In this document: in pieces, positions 33,284 through 45,211 of the stretch
How positions within the stretch are numbered: the first letter of the stretch is position 1
Layout: each line of letters begins with the position of its first letter
Source: Phanerodontia chrysosporium
Lineage: Eukaryota; Basidiomycota; Agaricomycetes; Polyporales; Phanerochaetaceae
Assembly: GCA_001910725.1 (NCBI GenBank)
Contig: MJGA01000001.1
Coordinates: 2,418,001 to 2,482,000 of the forward strand
DNA length: 64,000 nucleotides
Direction: 5' to 3'
The notes under the pieces: generated by a model
Databases searched by the model: none
Told to the model about the DNA's origin: nothing
The model's input: the letters and a program-made list of their open reading frames with translations, nothing else
Position numbers and translations under genes: made by a program

Positions 33284-34998
33284 TCAGTACCAGTGGGGGA
33301 ACCAGGCCCGTGACCAGTCGACCTCGTCATAGACTCCTTTAGGGAGACTCCAAAAGGATATCCCGATGAGGACAAAGAGAGCCATGCGAGAGATGGCGTA
33401 CAGCAAGGTCATGAGGGCTAAAGGGATGAGGAAGACATAATGAACATCATTCGGATCTTCCTCACGGTTTCTGTGGTAGAACATCTCGATGAGCGGACAG
33501 ATAGCCATGCCAGTCGGCACAGCAACCTGCACGATGCACGATGCGCGCCACAGCCAACGCCCCGTTGCAAAGACGAAGGTCGCATCCCAGAAGAGGCCTC
33601 CGTGAATGACTCCAACGGCTGCCCCGAGCATACTGGCCCCAACACTGCTCACTATCAGTACAAAGAATGAGTACCGCAAAGTGATTATAATCATGGGCAG
33701 AGAGACGTACCAATCCATGCACGCCTGCATTCCAAGAAAGATCGGTTGAACGGCGTACTCCTCGCTCCTTCGAAGAGCATATTCGGGAGCCTCCTCTGTG
33801 TCTGCTCGAATGAGCAGCCCCGGGCCCCTTCGCTGATTTCCGAGAGGGCCGTAGCTACCTGCGGAGCTTCTGTCGAGCTCGGCCCTACTGGTGGCGCTGA
33901 AGCGGTGGACTGCTTTTCCAGGTCCTGTGGTAAATGCCAGGCAGTCGTGGATTGAGTAGACCCCTGTTACACAACGGTAGTCGGGAAGTGGTCATAAATT
34001 CGGGGGAGGAAGACGAGGGGAGTGGTGGATAGGCATAAATCTTGATTTTGCCGTCAATATCATACGGTTTGTCCCACCATAAGATATAAGAGGTGAGAGC
34101 ACAGAAGATGTACGTGCATGTTGTAAGTTCCAAGGTGGATATGGGTTGGTGCGCAGCGAGGCGTGAGATGGTCTCGATCACGAAACACAGTGCCTGGACG
34201 CAGGTAAAGGCTTTCAGTACTCCGTTAGCATTGCGACGATCGTCAATTTCGTCCAGAAGGGCTTGAACATCGAGCTTGAATGATTTATTAACTTCGACCT
34301 GAGCGTCGTACCATAAGAGAAACGATGTGCCGTCGGAGACTTTGCGCATGTCGTCGGACAATGCAAGGGCACTAAGCTGGAATCCTCCCATGTCAGCGAA
34401 GAAAGCAAGTTTCATGTTCCAGTCCTTCTCGCCACGCTCGCGCATGCACTTGAGATTGTCGCTTGCGCTCATCCGCTCTAAGATGGCCGTGAACACGATA
34501 AGCTCTGGAGCGAATATGTTGAAGACCATCCAGATGCCCCTTCGCACGAATGACTGAGTTTTGATGAATCTTCGAAGACGGAGGAAGAGAGCCTTGATAA
34601 AGAACTTCGAATTCGGCGGGACTTTGCACTTCTGGCGTTCGAAGTATTCCCTCATTTCTCCTCTGTCTCGAATGTCCAAGTGTACGGAAAGGTAAACGCA
34701 GGTATAGATAGTGGATACGGAGGACCAGATGATGTTGAGGGTGCCACGGGTCCTGGGGCCGGAGAAGAAGGCCTTGGCTTTGAAGGGAGAGACGTATTCG
34801 GGAAGGCCATGGAACAGAATAAGGTAAAGGGATACGGCAGTAACTGGTATTGAGACGATGCAGATGATGAAGACGTGGGTTCTGAGAGACTCGGCTCCAT
34901 TGCGAAAGAAGTAGGTAAGAAAACCACCTGAGTGGGGCCAAGCGTTCACTGTTACTGGAGTGAAGCTGCGAATACCGACCACTCGCACCTGGTCTCAT
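33284..34998 (-). CDS. Fungal multi-pass membrane protein of unknown function
   Basis: The start is probably ATG 34998 with a tiny first exon (ATG AGA CCA G), then a 61-base intron leading into GGFLTYFFRNGAESLRTHVFIIC. Membrane segments include FIICIVSIPVTAVSLYLILF, LNIIWSSVSTIYTCVYLSV, WMVFNIFAPELIVFTAIL, LELTTCTYIFCALTSYILWW and, at the C-terminus, several more (FFVLIVSSVGASMLGAAVG ... LALMTLLYAISRMALFVLIG). The LTTCTYIFCALTSYILWWDKPYDID block and the APEL segment recur in a large fungal membrane family with no assigned role, as far as I recall. The join between the two halves near 33,890-33,990 is unclear: the frame changes there, and several introns, or a frameshift, could explain it. The stop lies at 33,284-33,286. 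Confidence 0.65.
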
Positions 34999-36989
34999 CC
35001 TAATGTGGGCTAACAGGACGGCTAGTGATGAAAAACTGAAGAAAGGCCCTCTTGCGATGACTATATATACCTTCGTTTGCCAGGAGGCTTGCTCGCCCCA
35101 CCGGGCGTTGCGTCCTTGCGAGAGCCACGCACGGCTGCCTTTGCAGCCATCAGCCGCTGTACCTAGCGCATTGAACATGAATCAGCGTAAAAAAAAACTT
35201 TCATCCTAATGGCATGAACCAGGTTCTGGAAGCCGTTTGGAGAGTTACGCACGCTCTCAGACCACCGTAAAGTTCGAAGGGGGTGTGTTGCAATGCGGTC
35301 ATGATCGGGAAGGGAGTGCGATATCCGGACATCAATGAACCCTAGTTCAACGATTGCCACACCTACTTGTAGCCTGCTTCTGCGTAGTCGCATTGTCAAT
35401 GAACCGTCTTCGCGGACCATACAGTCGTCGCCTGAACCTACGGGCACGCGGTGTATTTCTGCATCGAAGCTCGAAGGCTGTGAATAACCCCACCTGTAGA
35501 CTTACGCATGCCACGGCTGCCAGGTAATCCAGCTAACAACGGCTCATAACGTTTACCACCGCGGACGCCGGAAAGAGTCAGCTTGACCAAGACCCGTCGT
35601 TATCCGCATGGGGGTCATGTGTTACAAGGGTATGGAGTAGTACTGCGCCGCCACAGTGAAGAACAATAGCAGCTCGGCCCGCGCGTAGCAAAGCAGGTGC
35701 CAAAGGAGCGGCATGCCTTGGGCGATGCAAGTGCGCGTGTGCAGATTATACTTCGCGGCCGCACGGATAGGCATGCGGATGCAGTATGATAGCGCAGCGA
35801 AGAGAACAATATTCAGCAACATTGAGAGTCCCGACAGTCTTCTGAACCGAACTTCCTATCCGATGACTCAGATGCTGTAACACATTGCGCCGCCACCTAC
35901 GACAAACGATGCTTATTCCGCTTCCAACGCACCGTCCATCTCTTCACGCTCACCTCGCGAAGAGTGGCGGCACATCGTACATAGTCGAGGCTGTGCTTGA
36001 GACTCGCAATGCTGAGGAAGTGAAGATCAACGCTGCGACCTGCAGGCCTTCTGGAGCGTGTCAAAGTTCCGAAGTTCCGGGCTTTCGAGACCGAACTTCG
36101 ACATTTCAAGGGCGGTATCGCACGGGTACCTCGTTCCTGGTGGGGTATGAGCGATCTCGTTGCTGCAGGCGTTGAAAATCGATTCACCTTCAGTACTTTG
36201 TGGTGTTGTTCGCACGAGGATGGCCAGACGGAATCCCCTATCAATCCTTGGGCGGAGGTGCATGAACGTAGCCTTCCGGAACAAGGGTCTACGCTTGCCG
36301 TAGCAGCATTGCTGTTGACGAGGGTGCGAGACACTATGTGCTTACTGGTACTCTAGACAATGCAAGCTGGTGAGAATTTTTCAAACTTTGGCTGCATACG
36401 CGGGAGGTCTTATATAATCACTGAGAAACATGCATGCGGACTCACCTCGTTCCTACTCTGTTGAGATATAAGTAGTTGTGGCCGCCATGGACGACGACCA
36501 AGCTGATGAGGACGACTGCTCCAGGTTCGTTTGTCCAACAAGAGACGAGAGGACCTGCGTCTGCCTCTTCACGACATCGACACCTGGTGCAAGTCTTCGT
36601 GTCACATTACAGCGCATCGCGAGAAGCTGTGGAGTGTAACGCTCATGCGCCGTGCATGCGGATCGAACACCTGGTGCGAATAGGGTCTGGGCGCTCAAGG
36701 GCTCCTCGACGACACGCGCACTGTAGACAGGACTAGGGATTGGGGTAGGCCAGCACCCACACGTATCGATGCAAGGTTGTTCGGCCGCAGATTAGCTGCA
36801 CCTGGGCTGCGTTCCGCAGCGCGTGGCAGTAGGTGTTAGTGTCGGCGACACTGTAGCTCACCTGAGCAGCTGGAGCAACGTCAATTATGCCAAATTCGTA
36901 GACAGCCTGTTCCTATTTCATCGAAGATTGTACATAATTCTGGCACGCACACATAGTCTATGCTGGTCGAGATGACACAGTTCGTGCTT
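34999..36989. other. 2 kb region without a supportable gene
   Basis: A TATA-like element (GTATATATAG on minus, 35,061-35,070) lies about 65 bases upstream of the membrane protein ATG. A hydrophobic minus-strand frame at 35,622-35,822 might be the remnant of a membrane protein exon, but no partner exons are found. A short plus-strand frame (36,487-36,639) is acidic and Cys-containing without likeness to anything known. I call nothing here. Confidence 0.35.
35061..35070 (-). promoter_or_regulatory. TATA-like box of the membrane protein gene
   Basis: GTATATATAG on the minus strand, about 65 bases upstream of the proposed ATG at 34998. Confidence 0.45.
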
Positions 36990-38307
36990 TTACGTCTGAA
37001 GGAACTCGAGGAGGGTCGCAATGAACTTCTGCTTCGAGCCTTCCTCCATGGTCACAAAGTGGCTCGCGCCTTCGATTGGGACGAGGCGCGCTTGAGGAAT
37101 AAGCTTCTGGATTTTAAACGCCTCGGAGTACGGCACGACGTTGTCTTGAGTACCCTGAAATCCCGTCAGAACGAATCGAAGGTTCAGCATGACAAGACTT
37201 ACATGGACGATCAAGTAGCGTTTATCGTTATGCTTTCCAAGTCTCTTGTATGCCCAGTTGACGCCAGAAATGAGGCCGTCTTTTCTGGATGACTCGATGA
37301 CGTCATTGAAGCCTGGGAGATATTGGGACTGCAGCTCAGAGAGCTGTAGTTCGTCGCGTCAGAGCAATAATCACTGAGCAATTATGTCGACACGTACATG
37401 TAACGCCAGTTGAGCCGCGTCAGGCTGAGACTCTTTGCTCTGCGAGAGAAAGTAAGTTTGTGGACTACACTTCAGCTTCGATACGCACCGGACGTTAGGC
37501 TCCTTCGAGGGCTAGCATTGAAGGTAAGCATCGAGACTTTGAAAACGTTCTAAACCATGTACCTCTATCAATCCCGCAGCGGACAAGAAGGTGACATGTC
37601 GATCGACGAGATAAGGGAACATAGAGGCGAAAGACGCAGCAATGGCACCTCCCTGGGAGTGTGGGGCATTGAGCCGGGGATGTTAGCCCGGAGGAGGTGC
37701 TACGCACCATAGAGAAGCCTACAATATCCGCTGCATCCCAGCGGACATACTGCAAGAGAAGCGCCAGTTGCGTAATACATAGGTTCGGGTCGATGGTCAG
37801 CCTCGGTGCCTCCGAATAGCCGCGCCCGTAGATGTCTGGTGAGGTAAATTCGGGGATAGTGAGAGGCAGGGCAGCATAACGCACGCGCTACTTACCGTAC
37901 ATCAACACTCTGTAGCCGTTCTCAACGAGCTCCGCCTGAACATCCTTCCAGATGATGCTGGGGGCCGAGAGGCCATGAATGAGAACGACCTGCCATGTGG
38001 AATTAACCTCGTTCTCACCAAGCATTTGTATATGCGTACCTTCTTGCCGTCCTCCGGACCGACGATCCAGTATCGAACTCTGCCGAAGGGCGAAGACCAG
38101 TAGTCGCCTGGACGGCGTTCAACATGGGAACCTCTGACACAAAAATGTGTACAACAGACCATTGGGATAAAGGTCCTCCGGATACAGCTGTCGAATCGGG
38201 AGGTCCTTGTGCAAGGCCTCCATAGAGTAGATTACAGGGACAGGGAACTGTTGGAGAGTTGCGGTCAAAGGATCATGCAGAATTGGGCGAGCACTTACGG
38301 GAGCCAT
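36990..38307 (-). CDS. Alpha/beta-hydrolase fold protein
   Basis: A many-exon gene. The first coding exon encodes only MAP (ATG 38307), followed by a 51-base intron and FPVPVIYSMEALHKDLPIRQL. A 52-base intron leads to GSHVERRPGDYWSSPFGRVRYWIVGPEDGKK. The hydrolase signatures follow in order: an HGLSAP oxyanion-hole loop, the nucleophile elbow GFSMGG (Ser, split by an intron), the acid in GTQDNVVPYSEA and the histidine in GASHFVTMEEGSK near the end. The catalytic triad is therefore complete. Lids and overall length (about 300-330 residues) fit soluble epoxide hydrolase-like or esterase-like enzymes; substrate unknown. The stop TAA is at 36992-36990. A strong TATA box sits about 50 bases upstream of the start. 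Confidence 0.8.
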
Positions 38308-38358
38308 GCTTGCGGCGAGATGGGAGGAGTGTACGAAGACACAAGAGGGCAAAGATGT

Positions 38359-38370
38359 CTTATATATATA
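38359..38370 (-). promoter_or_regulatory. TATA box of the alpha/beta-hydrolase gene
   Basis: A TATATATATA run on the minus strand lies about 50-60 bases before the ATG at 38307, the best TATA element in the window. Confidence 0.55.
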
Positions 38371-38897
38371 GGGGGCTCAAAGGGGACAGGACGTCGAGAA
38401 CCGGCTAGCCATCGGGAAGTCCCACATCGGCGTGCATGTGACAGCCCTGGGGGAAGCTAGAGCGCGTTCAGAAGCAGTGAGGAGCAAACTTTGGGTGCCC
38501 TGCAACGACGCTTGTGCCGCGTCTGAGCCCGCTGAAACGTCCCAACAGATAGCGAGGTGACCGCCTCCTAGAATGTCTTCAGTTTGTCGCTACGCTAGGG
38601 GTAACGGCGGCCGCATAAACCCTGGGTCGCTGGCTGCAACTGCAGAGCGCGGCCTCCAAGTACGATGGAGGCGAAACACATAGGTCACAAGGCGGAGAAG
38701 GAACGGTGGCGAGAGGTGGGATAGGGTGGCATTTGGCAGCGGAACGCAGTTCAGCTCGCGGTCAGCGCGTAGCGCCGACGGCGATTGGTTGGCGCTTGGC
38801 ACGGCCGGGGAGATCTGAGATCCAGAATTTAGCAAGCGCAAGTGTTTTCAGACCTGACCAGAACGACATCCCACAAAACCTACTCACGAGGGCCAGC
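38371..38897. other. Divergent intergenic region between hydrolase and RRS1
   Basis: This region holds the RRS1 promoter and the upstream part of the hydrolase promoter. No exon is seen. The bases just before the RRS1 ATG contain no clear TATA box, as is usual for ribosome-biogenesis genes. Confidence 0.35.
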
Positions 38898-40034
38898 ATG
38901 GACGTCTCGGAGATTTTGGCTGAGCACGCAAGGAAGCAGTACGTTTTGAACAGTAAAATGACAACATGCATGTGCTGAACGCTTTGCAGGCAGGCAGTCA
39001 CTGTAGAGAAAGAGATACCCTTCGAGGTCGATGCTGGCTTCTTGACAGTCACAGACCCGAATCCGATAGATGAGGAGAGCTACAAGTAGGCAAACTTGTC
39101 TTCCTCTACTTCGGAAATTCTAAGTGTAATTTCAGAGCCAATCTCGAGGAATACCTCCAGTCCACTGCACGAGATGGTGTTCAAGTCTTGATTTCCGCAC
39201 TCTTCAACCTCCCTACCACACCCTCTCCCGATGGTCCACTAGCACAACTCCCGCCCCAACAACCCAGCTTCCACGAGCGAAGCCACTGCCAAAACCCAAG
39301 CCGCTCACGAAGTGGGAGCAGTTTGCGAAGGCGAAGGGTATCTCGCACCGGAAGAAGGAAAAGAAGGTGTGGGACGAGGAGAAGCAGGAGTGGGTCAACC
39401 GCTGGGGCTGGAAGGGCGCCAACAAGGCAGGCGAGGAGCAGTGGCTTACGGAGGTGCCCAAGAATGCCGGTGCGTAACCTGTCGTTCTGGGGAGTTGCTC
39501 GAGGTGTTGAACCATAGGACGGTTCTCAGACATCGACTTCGACCCGGCGAAGAAGGCACGCGACGAGCGCAAGGCTCGTGTTGCCAAGAACGAAAAGCAG
39601 CACGAGAAGAACCTCATGCGTGCGCAGGGTTCTTCGTCAGCGGCACCAACGGACGCGCGCAAGCGCGAGATCGACCGCACGCTTGCGACCACGAGGGTCA
39701 GCACGGCGAGCATGGGCCGCTTCGACAAGAAGCTCGAGGGCGAGAAGAAGCTCAAGGGTGTCAAGCGGAAGGTGCGCGCTGTCGTCCTCAGCCGTTGCAA
39801 GAATGCTCATGTTCTGGCTTCTAGTTCGAAGCGACAGAAATGTCCGCAGAGAAGGAAAAATCACAAAACCTGTCTCTCCTCTCAAAACTGGACCGCGAGC
39901 CCGCGACAAAGAAGGCGAAGGACGGGGCAGTCCTCAACGTGCGGAAAGCTGTGCGTGCAGCAAGCAAGGGGAAGGGCAGCGCCGCACTGGCAAAAGAGTC
40001 AAGCGGGAAAAAGGGCAAAAAGGGCAAGCGGTAG
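38898..40034 (+). CDS. RRS1: Ribosome biogenesis regulatory protein Rrs1
   Basis: Multi-exon. It starts with MDVSEILAEHARK (38898); introns fall near 38,939-38,990, 39,087-39,135, 39,472-39,520 and 39,772-39,823. Family blocks in order: VEKEIPFEVDAGFLTVTDPNP, LEEYLQSTARDGVQVLISALFNLP, LPRAKPLPKPKPLTKWEQFAKAKGI, HRKKEKKVWDEEKQEWVNRWGWKG, then a Lys-rich tail (KGVKRK, KKGKKGKR). Rrs1 with Rpf2 brings 5S RNP to the pre-60S particle in the nucleolus. One oddity: between GPLAQLPP and LPRAKPLP the frame slips by one base at a C run (about 39,250-39,256). No intron explains this. Because the gene is essential in yeast, a sequencing error is the simplest cause. Confidence 0.88.
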
Positions 40035-40304
40035 ATACGCCGCTTTCTATCGGTGCTCTGTACGTTTTATCATTTATGTATATCTCTTACACCCCTTTTT
40101 CGAGCGGATCATTGTGCGACATTGGATGCCTATACAGGGACGGCGCATGAAACGGAAGTGTATAAATGAGAAGATCCCAAGGATGCATAAATACGGGGGC
40201 TTCTAGCGAAAGGGCAAACTACAGCTCCGATGTGTCCTTCAAATGACGCGGTTTTCGAGTGATATGGTACACAAAAACTTGAGCATGGGTGGTAAATCTG
40301 CGTG

Positions 40305-41793
40305 TCAAATATGATAGACATCGCCGGCTGGGGAGATGGACCGTGGTGTGAGTAACTGCCGTGAGGCCTCATCCAGTGCGTCCATTTCATTTTGTCCTCT
40401 ACCAGACCCTGACGAACCAGGGCCCGTCGCGCGTAAACTGCCTGGATCCTCAGGCCCGTACGCTCCGGCGCTGATCGGCGGGAGGGGCCGCAAGGGACTC
40501 CGCGGACGCGGGGAGCTAGCATCAGTGGTTGAAGGCGTGAGACGCGAAAGCATAGACTCCGGTGCACGCAGACCACCACGACGCAGTCGTGGCATGGGCG
40601 CAATGGAGCGATCGGGCGGAGGAGACGTCCGGCCAGTCAAGGTGTACCAGATCCGTGACGAACTCTGGTGTGTCGAACTCGAACTGGACGCCTCTCCAGT
40701 ATCAGCACGGTCGTCGTCGTCTCCGAAAAGTCCGGTGAGGAGATCGCGGTCTGGACCGATACGAAGATGTGGGTCGGACCATGGTGTGAGTGGGGAAACC
40801 CGCCTACCGAATCGAGATGCACCAGTGGACGGACCGTCCTGAGACGAACGGTCCAGCGGAGAAGGGAACCTCCACGTGCCGTCTGCAGAGTCCTCTGCAC
40901 GGACAGGCTCGGAGGACTCTGCGTTCGCACGCACAATTGATCTTCGACGGGAGGTGAAGTCGTCGAAGTCGGTTGTTCGTGTCGAGGATGTCCGATTGGG
41001 ACGGCGAATAGTACGCGAGCGGGTGAGAGAGGATGAAGGACCAGGAGAAGTCAAGTAGAAAGCGGGGATCGAGCTGGACGCAGCATCCAGAATAGCTGTC
41101 GGTGGTGATAGGGGCCGAGGGCTCGTCACGGTTTCACGAAGCGTGGAAGCATGTGTAGTGTCTGGCATTAACGGCCGCGGAGCGGGTGGCCGGAGAGACG
41201 ACAGATATGCGTCCCAAAGAGCGTGCCCTGAGCGAGAACTTTCTGCGGCGTCCAGCATCTCGCAGTCTCCTCTTCGTCGTCTTCCGATTGACTGGGTTCG
41301 GGTGAAGGATGTAGTCGGCGGGGTATCTTCGCGTTGCGAGCCTACTTCGCTCGCGATAGATGTGAGTCGCGCTCGCTTGCATCCGGAGCGTCTTGGCAGT
41401 CCGCTCCGAAATGAGTCGTCGGTCGGCAGATGTTGGGCGAGTGCGACGTTCAGCAACCTCCTGCATAACATGTTAGCGGGACGGTGCACTGAGTTTGAGC
41501 ATGCCACGCACCTTCACCAGTGCGTCAATCAGGGTCGCCGTGAATGAGTCGCCCACGTCTAGCTCTTCCACAAATGTCTCGTATGTTATTGTCGGTTCTC
41601 CCTTCTCAAGACGCGCACGCCGTATGGCACCGACGCTGTTCGTACATGAGTTGCTTGCCTCGGACTTGGAAAAGAGGCTTACACTAGGTTCTTGACTTTG
41701 TCGCGCAGAACGTCGTCTGTGTGGTTCAGAGTCCTGAAAGATCTCTCAGTACACGAGCTACATTCGCCAGCATGTCACATACCATTTGCCCAT
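40305..41793 (-). CDS. Ser/Arg/Pro-rich protein of unknown function
   Basis: The first exon encodes only MGKW (ATG 41793); later exons encode TLNHTDDVLRDKVKNL and GEPTITYETFVEELDVGDSFTATLIDALVK. A long low-complexity exon follows, 41,3xx to 40,305, rich in Ser, Arg, Pro and Asp (for example SPGPSSSLTRSRTIRRPNR, FGDDDDRADTGEASSSSS), ending DVYHI. The conserved-looking part is the first ~60 residues, probably a small helical module; the rest is likely disordered and phosphorylated. No family is recognised. The join near 41,470-41,370 is unsure: the short intron at 41,512-41,463 leaves the frame wrong, so either a longer intron or a frameshift must be assumed. Confidence 0.5.
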
Positions 41794-42205
41794 GATGACA
41801 GCTCGTGAGATGTGGCGGTGAGAAGGGGGGAGATGGAGGATAGAGTAACGCTGAAAGCAGAAGGTGTCCCGCACTGGAATTCCCGGGACAGAGCACTTCC
41901 ACATATGGTGCGTCCTTGCTTAGTCATCCATTGGTCATGAATGCGGCACCGCTCTGTCCTTTCCACTCACGTTCTTCGTCATTGACCACGACGTTCCCGA
42001 CGTTCGTGTGCCAATTATTCCCCTCATTCTTTGTATCAACTGGTCAGGTTACTCTCAGTGGTACGTATATATTGTTTTTCTCAAGTTTCCCTGTATCACA
42101 ACTTCCTCTGTAACTGCGTAGCGACTCGTTCTCAAGCTAGAGTGTCGGCTGTAAAATTCCTAATCGTCGAGCCCGTTCGACTCGCCAGCCCAGTTCGCAT
42201 CTACC
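41794..42205. promoter_or_regulatory. Divergent promoter region between the Ser/Arg-rich gene and TFIIB
   Basis: About 410 bases with pyrimidine-rich tracts before the TFIIB ATG and a weak TATA-like element (GTATATATTG, about 42,064-42,073). No exon is seen. Confidence 0.4.
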
Positions 42206-43371
42206 ATGGCATACTCGCAGCCCTTCCCACGCAACAATCCTGCAGTAGAGAAGGCTCAGCAGCCGCAGACCTTCGGGCCTGACTTGGCTGTCCGTCTCAT
42301 CTGCCCCGATTGCAGAGACCCGAACCCCAATATCGTGGAGGAGTTCAGCAGCGGAGATCTTGTGTGCGGTACTTGCGGACTGGTGCTTGGGGACAGGGTG
42401 GTAGACACCAGGAGTGAATGGCGTGTAAGTACCCTTTCTTTGTCAGCTACCCTCGCATGGCGGCGCAGTTGCTACCCTTTGGCTACTAGACTTTCGCCAA
42501 CGACGAAGGAGACGACCCATCTCGTGTCGGTGCTGCCATTGATCCGCTCATGGAGGGCGTTGAGCAATTGGACACCACGATCTCCTTCAAGGATGGCGGC
42601 TCCGGTCTTGCGCGGGAGTTGCAACGCGCCGCCTCACGAGGGTCAGCTTCACGCTCCGAGCGCAATCTACTCCAGGCGTTCCGCGACATATCGAGCTGGT
42701 GCGATCAGTTCTCCCTTCCAAAGACCATCTCCGATATCGCGAAGCAGCTGTACAAGCGCTCCGACGAGGAGAAACTTTTGCGTGGAAAGCCGCTCGAGGC
42801 CGTCATCGCAGCCTGCATCTTCATCGCCTGCCGAAAAGCGCATGTACCGCGTACCTTCCGCGAGATCTGCAACCTGACGCACGTCAGCAAGAAAGTGCTG
42901 GGACAGTGTTACAAGCAGCTCGAGCAGGCATTCAACCTGACTCCCGGCGCGTCTGCGGACCGTCACACCAGCTCCGCTACCTCGGGTACGGGCCCAGAGG
43001 ATCTGCTCGTGCGGTACTGCAATCACCTGGACTTGCCGCCAAACGTCCAGCCCATCTGTTCAGACATCATCGTCAAGGCCCGCGATTTGGGCATTGCGCT
43101 CGGTCGTTCGCCTATCTCCGTGGCTGGTGGCGCGATTTACTTCACATGCCACCTGCTCGGCAAACCCAAGAGCATGAAGGACATCAGCGCCGTCGCCGGA
43201 GTCAGCGAGGCGACGATCAAGCTGGTGTACAGGCTCTACTACGCAGAGAAGGAGAAGTTGGTCAAGGAGGAGTGGATTAAGGACGGGCGGGCGAAGCTTG
43301 AGCGGCTCCCGTCGAGTCCTCCAAGTGACGGGTGGATGCGATTATTTTGGAATGCACGGACACTTCTATGA
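42206..43371 (+). CDS. SUA7: Transcription initiation factor TFIIB
   Basis: Two exons, 42206-42424 and 42490-43371, joined by a 65-base intron; 366 residues. The zinc ribbon reads [34 protein letters not shown] with the CxxC...CxxC pattern. The B-reader/finger follows across the splice site ([20 protein letters not shown]). Two cyclin-like repeats come next ([15 protein letters not shown] ... [26 protein letters not shown] and [14 protein letters not shown] ... [23 protein letters not shown]). TFIIB bridges TBP on the promoter and RNA polymerase II and helps set the start site. All parts are intact. The last ~20 residues after the second repeat are less conserved and may be read differently if a short final intron exists. 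Confidence 0.95.
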
Positions 43372-43530
43372 ACTGTATATTCCTTCCACGCCCCCTCGTG
43401 TAATATAATCGCATCCATGAGGTTAGTTACAGGTTACAATGGAAGTGAATATTTATCGCTGCTGTCACTTCCTGTGGAATGTTCCTCGCATCACGGCAGC
43501 TCGCTGGCTCCCTAACCATCTGCGAAAGCG

Positions 43531-44572
43531 TTAGATTGGCGTACGTGCTTTGCTGTCCAGACATACCACAAGTAGGACGACTGGCGGATCCGTCCATGTT
43601 GGGTCGTCGTTACCGAGCACAATCTGAGCCTTTTCAACAAATCTGAGCGAGTTATAGAACCCAGTATTTATGGGATTGCTCGACGTGAGCACAGTCGCAC
43701 GTCCTTGAGCATCTGCCTGTCCGAAATCCAGCGTTTATGTGCTGCAAATGTGGCTGAACATCCAAACGCTTACAATGCCAGTGACGGTCCGCACAAGTGC
43801 GGATCCGTATCCATGACCCTGCTTGTCCGGATGAGTTGCCAGAACTTGAAGATGGATGACCTCCAGCTCTCGGTCGCCCAAAGCTTCTTTGAAGGCTACA
43901 GTGTGCTTTGCGCGGATCTCTTCACCTCGCTTCATACGAGGTTAGATGATCGTACACCGCTGCGTGTGTTACTGACCTTTCTTTGTTGCGGCGTATTTGT
44001 GAACACAGAGGCCACGCTGAAGAGACGGCCTGCCACGGCCTCCACGGCCTTCTCCGTGCGACCTCGAGTTATCTTCGCCGCGCCGCTACGAGCAAACCAG
44101 AGGGCGATTAAACAAGTCTGAAGTGGTTATGACCATATACTCACTAGCAAACGATAGCCGCACCGTCGTCGACAGTCCACGCTGTACCATTCGCGACACG
44201 AAAGCTCCACGCTGTGTAGGTTTCTGTGAGGTGGGCATATGCCGGTAGCCCGCCACCCTTGTAATCCTGTCGCGAACCGAGTTAGGAAGCGACTCCATAT
44301 ACGAGTCTAGGGTTGCATTACCGGTGTGTCGCGCAGCCAATGGATGAACGGATCCTCCTTGAACGCAGCTTCATTTGTGCGCACGACTGCTGGTAAGTCC
44401 GCTGGACACACTTCAGAAACTGTGGCTTAAGGCTACGTCACATTGACCCACCATAGTGCATAGGGCGCGGAGACACTAATGCCCTTGAATCCGCGCCAGT
44501 TTCCTCCGTCGTCGAGGACAGCGGGTCTGCATCCTCCTGCGCAAGCGGTGTCAGAGTCTTTGGTTCATCCAT
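43531..44572 (-). CDS. GNAT-family N-acetyltransferase (second, intron-rich)
   Basis: About five exons from ATG 44572 (MDEPKTLTPLAQ; the first exon could also be read in another frame). Blocks in order: VVRTNEAAFKEDPFIHWLRDTP, YKGGGLPAYAHLTETYTAWSF, ALWFARSGA, LEVIHLQVLATHPDKQGHGYGSALV (acetyl-CoA motif A, Q-x-x-G-x-G), and TVLTSSNPINTGFYNSLRFVEKAQIVL (motif B). It ends DSKARTPI with TAA at 43533-43531. This layout is typical of fungal GNAT proteins of about 220-250 residues with unknown acceptors. A TATA box lies about 45 bases upstream. It is convergent with TFIIB, 160 bases apart, and not similar in detail to the GNAT at 19.4 kb. Confidence 0.75.
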
Positions 44573-44614
44573 AGCCCCTTGAAGTCGATGGAAGTCAATA
44601 TGCGACGTCCGCCG

Positions 44615-44624
44615 TATATATATT
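44615..44624 (-). promoter_or_regulatory. TATA box of the second GNAT gene
   Basis: AATATATATA on minus, about 45 bases before the ATG at 44572. Confidence 0.5.
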
Positions 44625-45211
44625 CTGCTGCTGGCAACCCTGAACTATCATCTCTCACGCTGTTAGTGAGTCACTGCTGCGACATCGCACAAGGTTGGTG
44701 CTGCGCCGCATGCGCAACTTATTTGTCGACCTGCAGCTGATGGTGCGCAGTTCATGATCATGATCCATGAGCTACGGGCTTTCCTAGTTTTCAGATATGT
44801 CATCGTTGACGGTGACAGGTCTCTTGAGGTTCCACGCTCGTAGCCGCGCGAGGGAAGCGTGTTCAGAATAGCGTGGGAACTCTAGACGAGTGTCGCATTC
44901 TCAGTCTTGACCCGAGCAATCTCCCAAATTACCGCACTCATGGGCTACTTGCGTAGGTTGCATGCATATCGCCATTTATGATGCCCTCATTTATTTAACC
45001 CTCCGATTAGGACTCCGAGGTGCCCGATCCTGCTCGCGCCTCTTACAGCATCCTCGAACCCCTGTATATGTGGAGCGCCTTGTGGAAGTCCATTGCGTGC
45101 CCTAGCCCTTGCTTTCTCTAGTCCTCTCACTGCTCCTCCCAACAAGTTGAAACCACCTTGCACTGGTATCCTCGCTTTCTGCGAGACCGCCGTCACATTT
45201 ACAATCGTTCA
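44625..45211. other. Intergenic region upstream of the first BTB-MIF4G gene
   Basis: About 590 bases with no exon. It marks the left edge of the accessory island. No terminal repeat that would make it a transposon edge was found. Confidence 0.35.
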
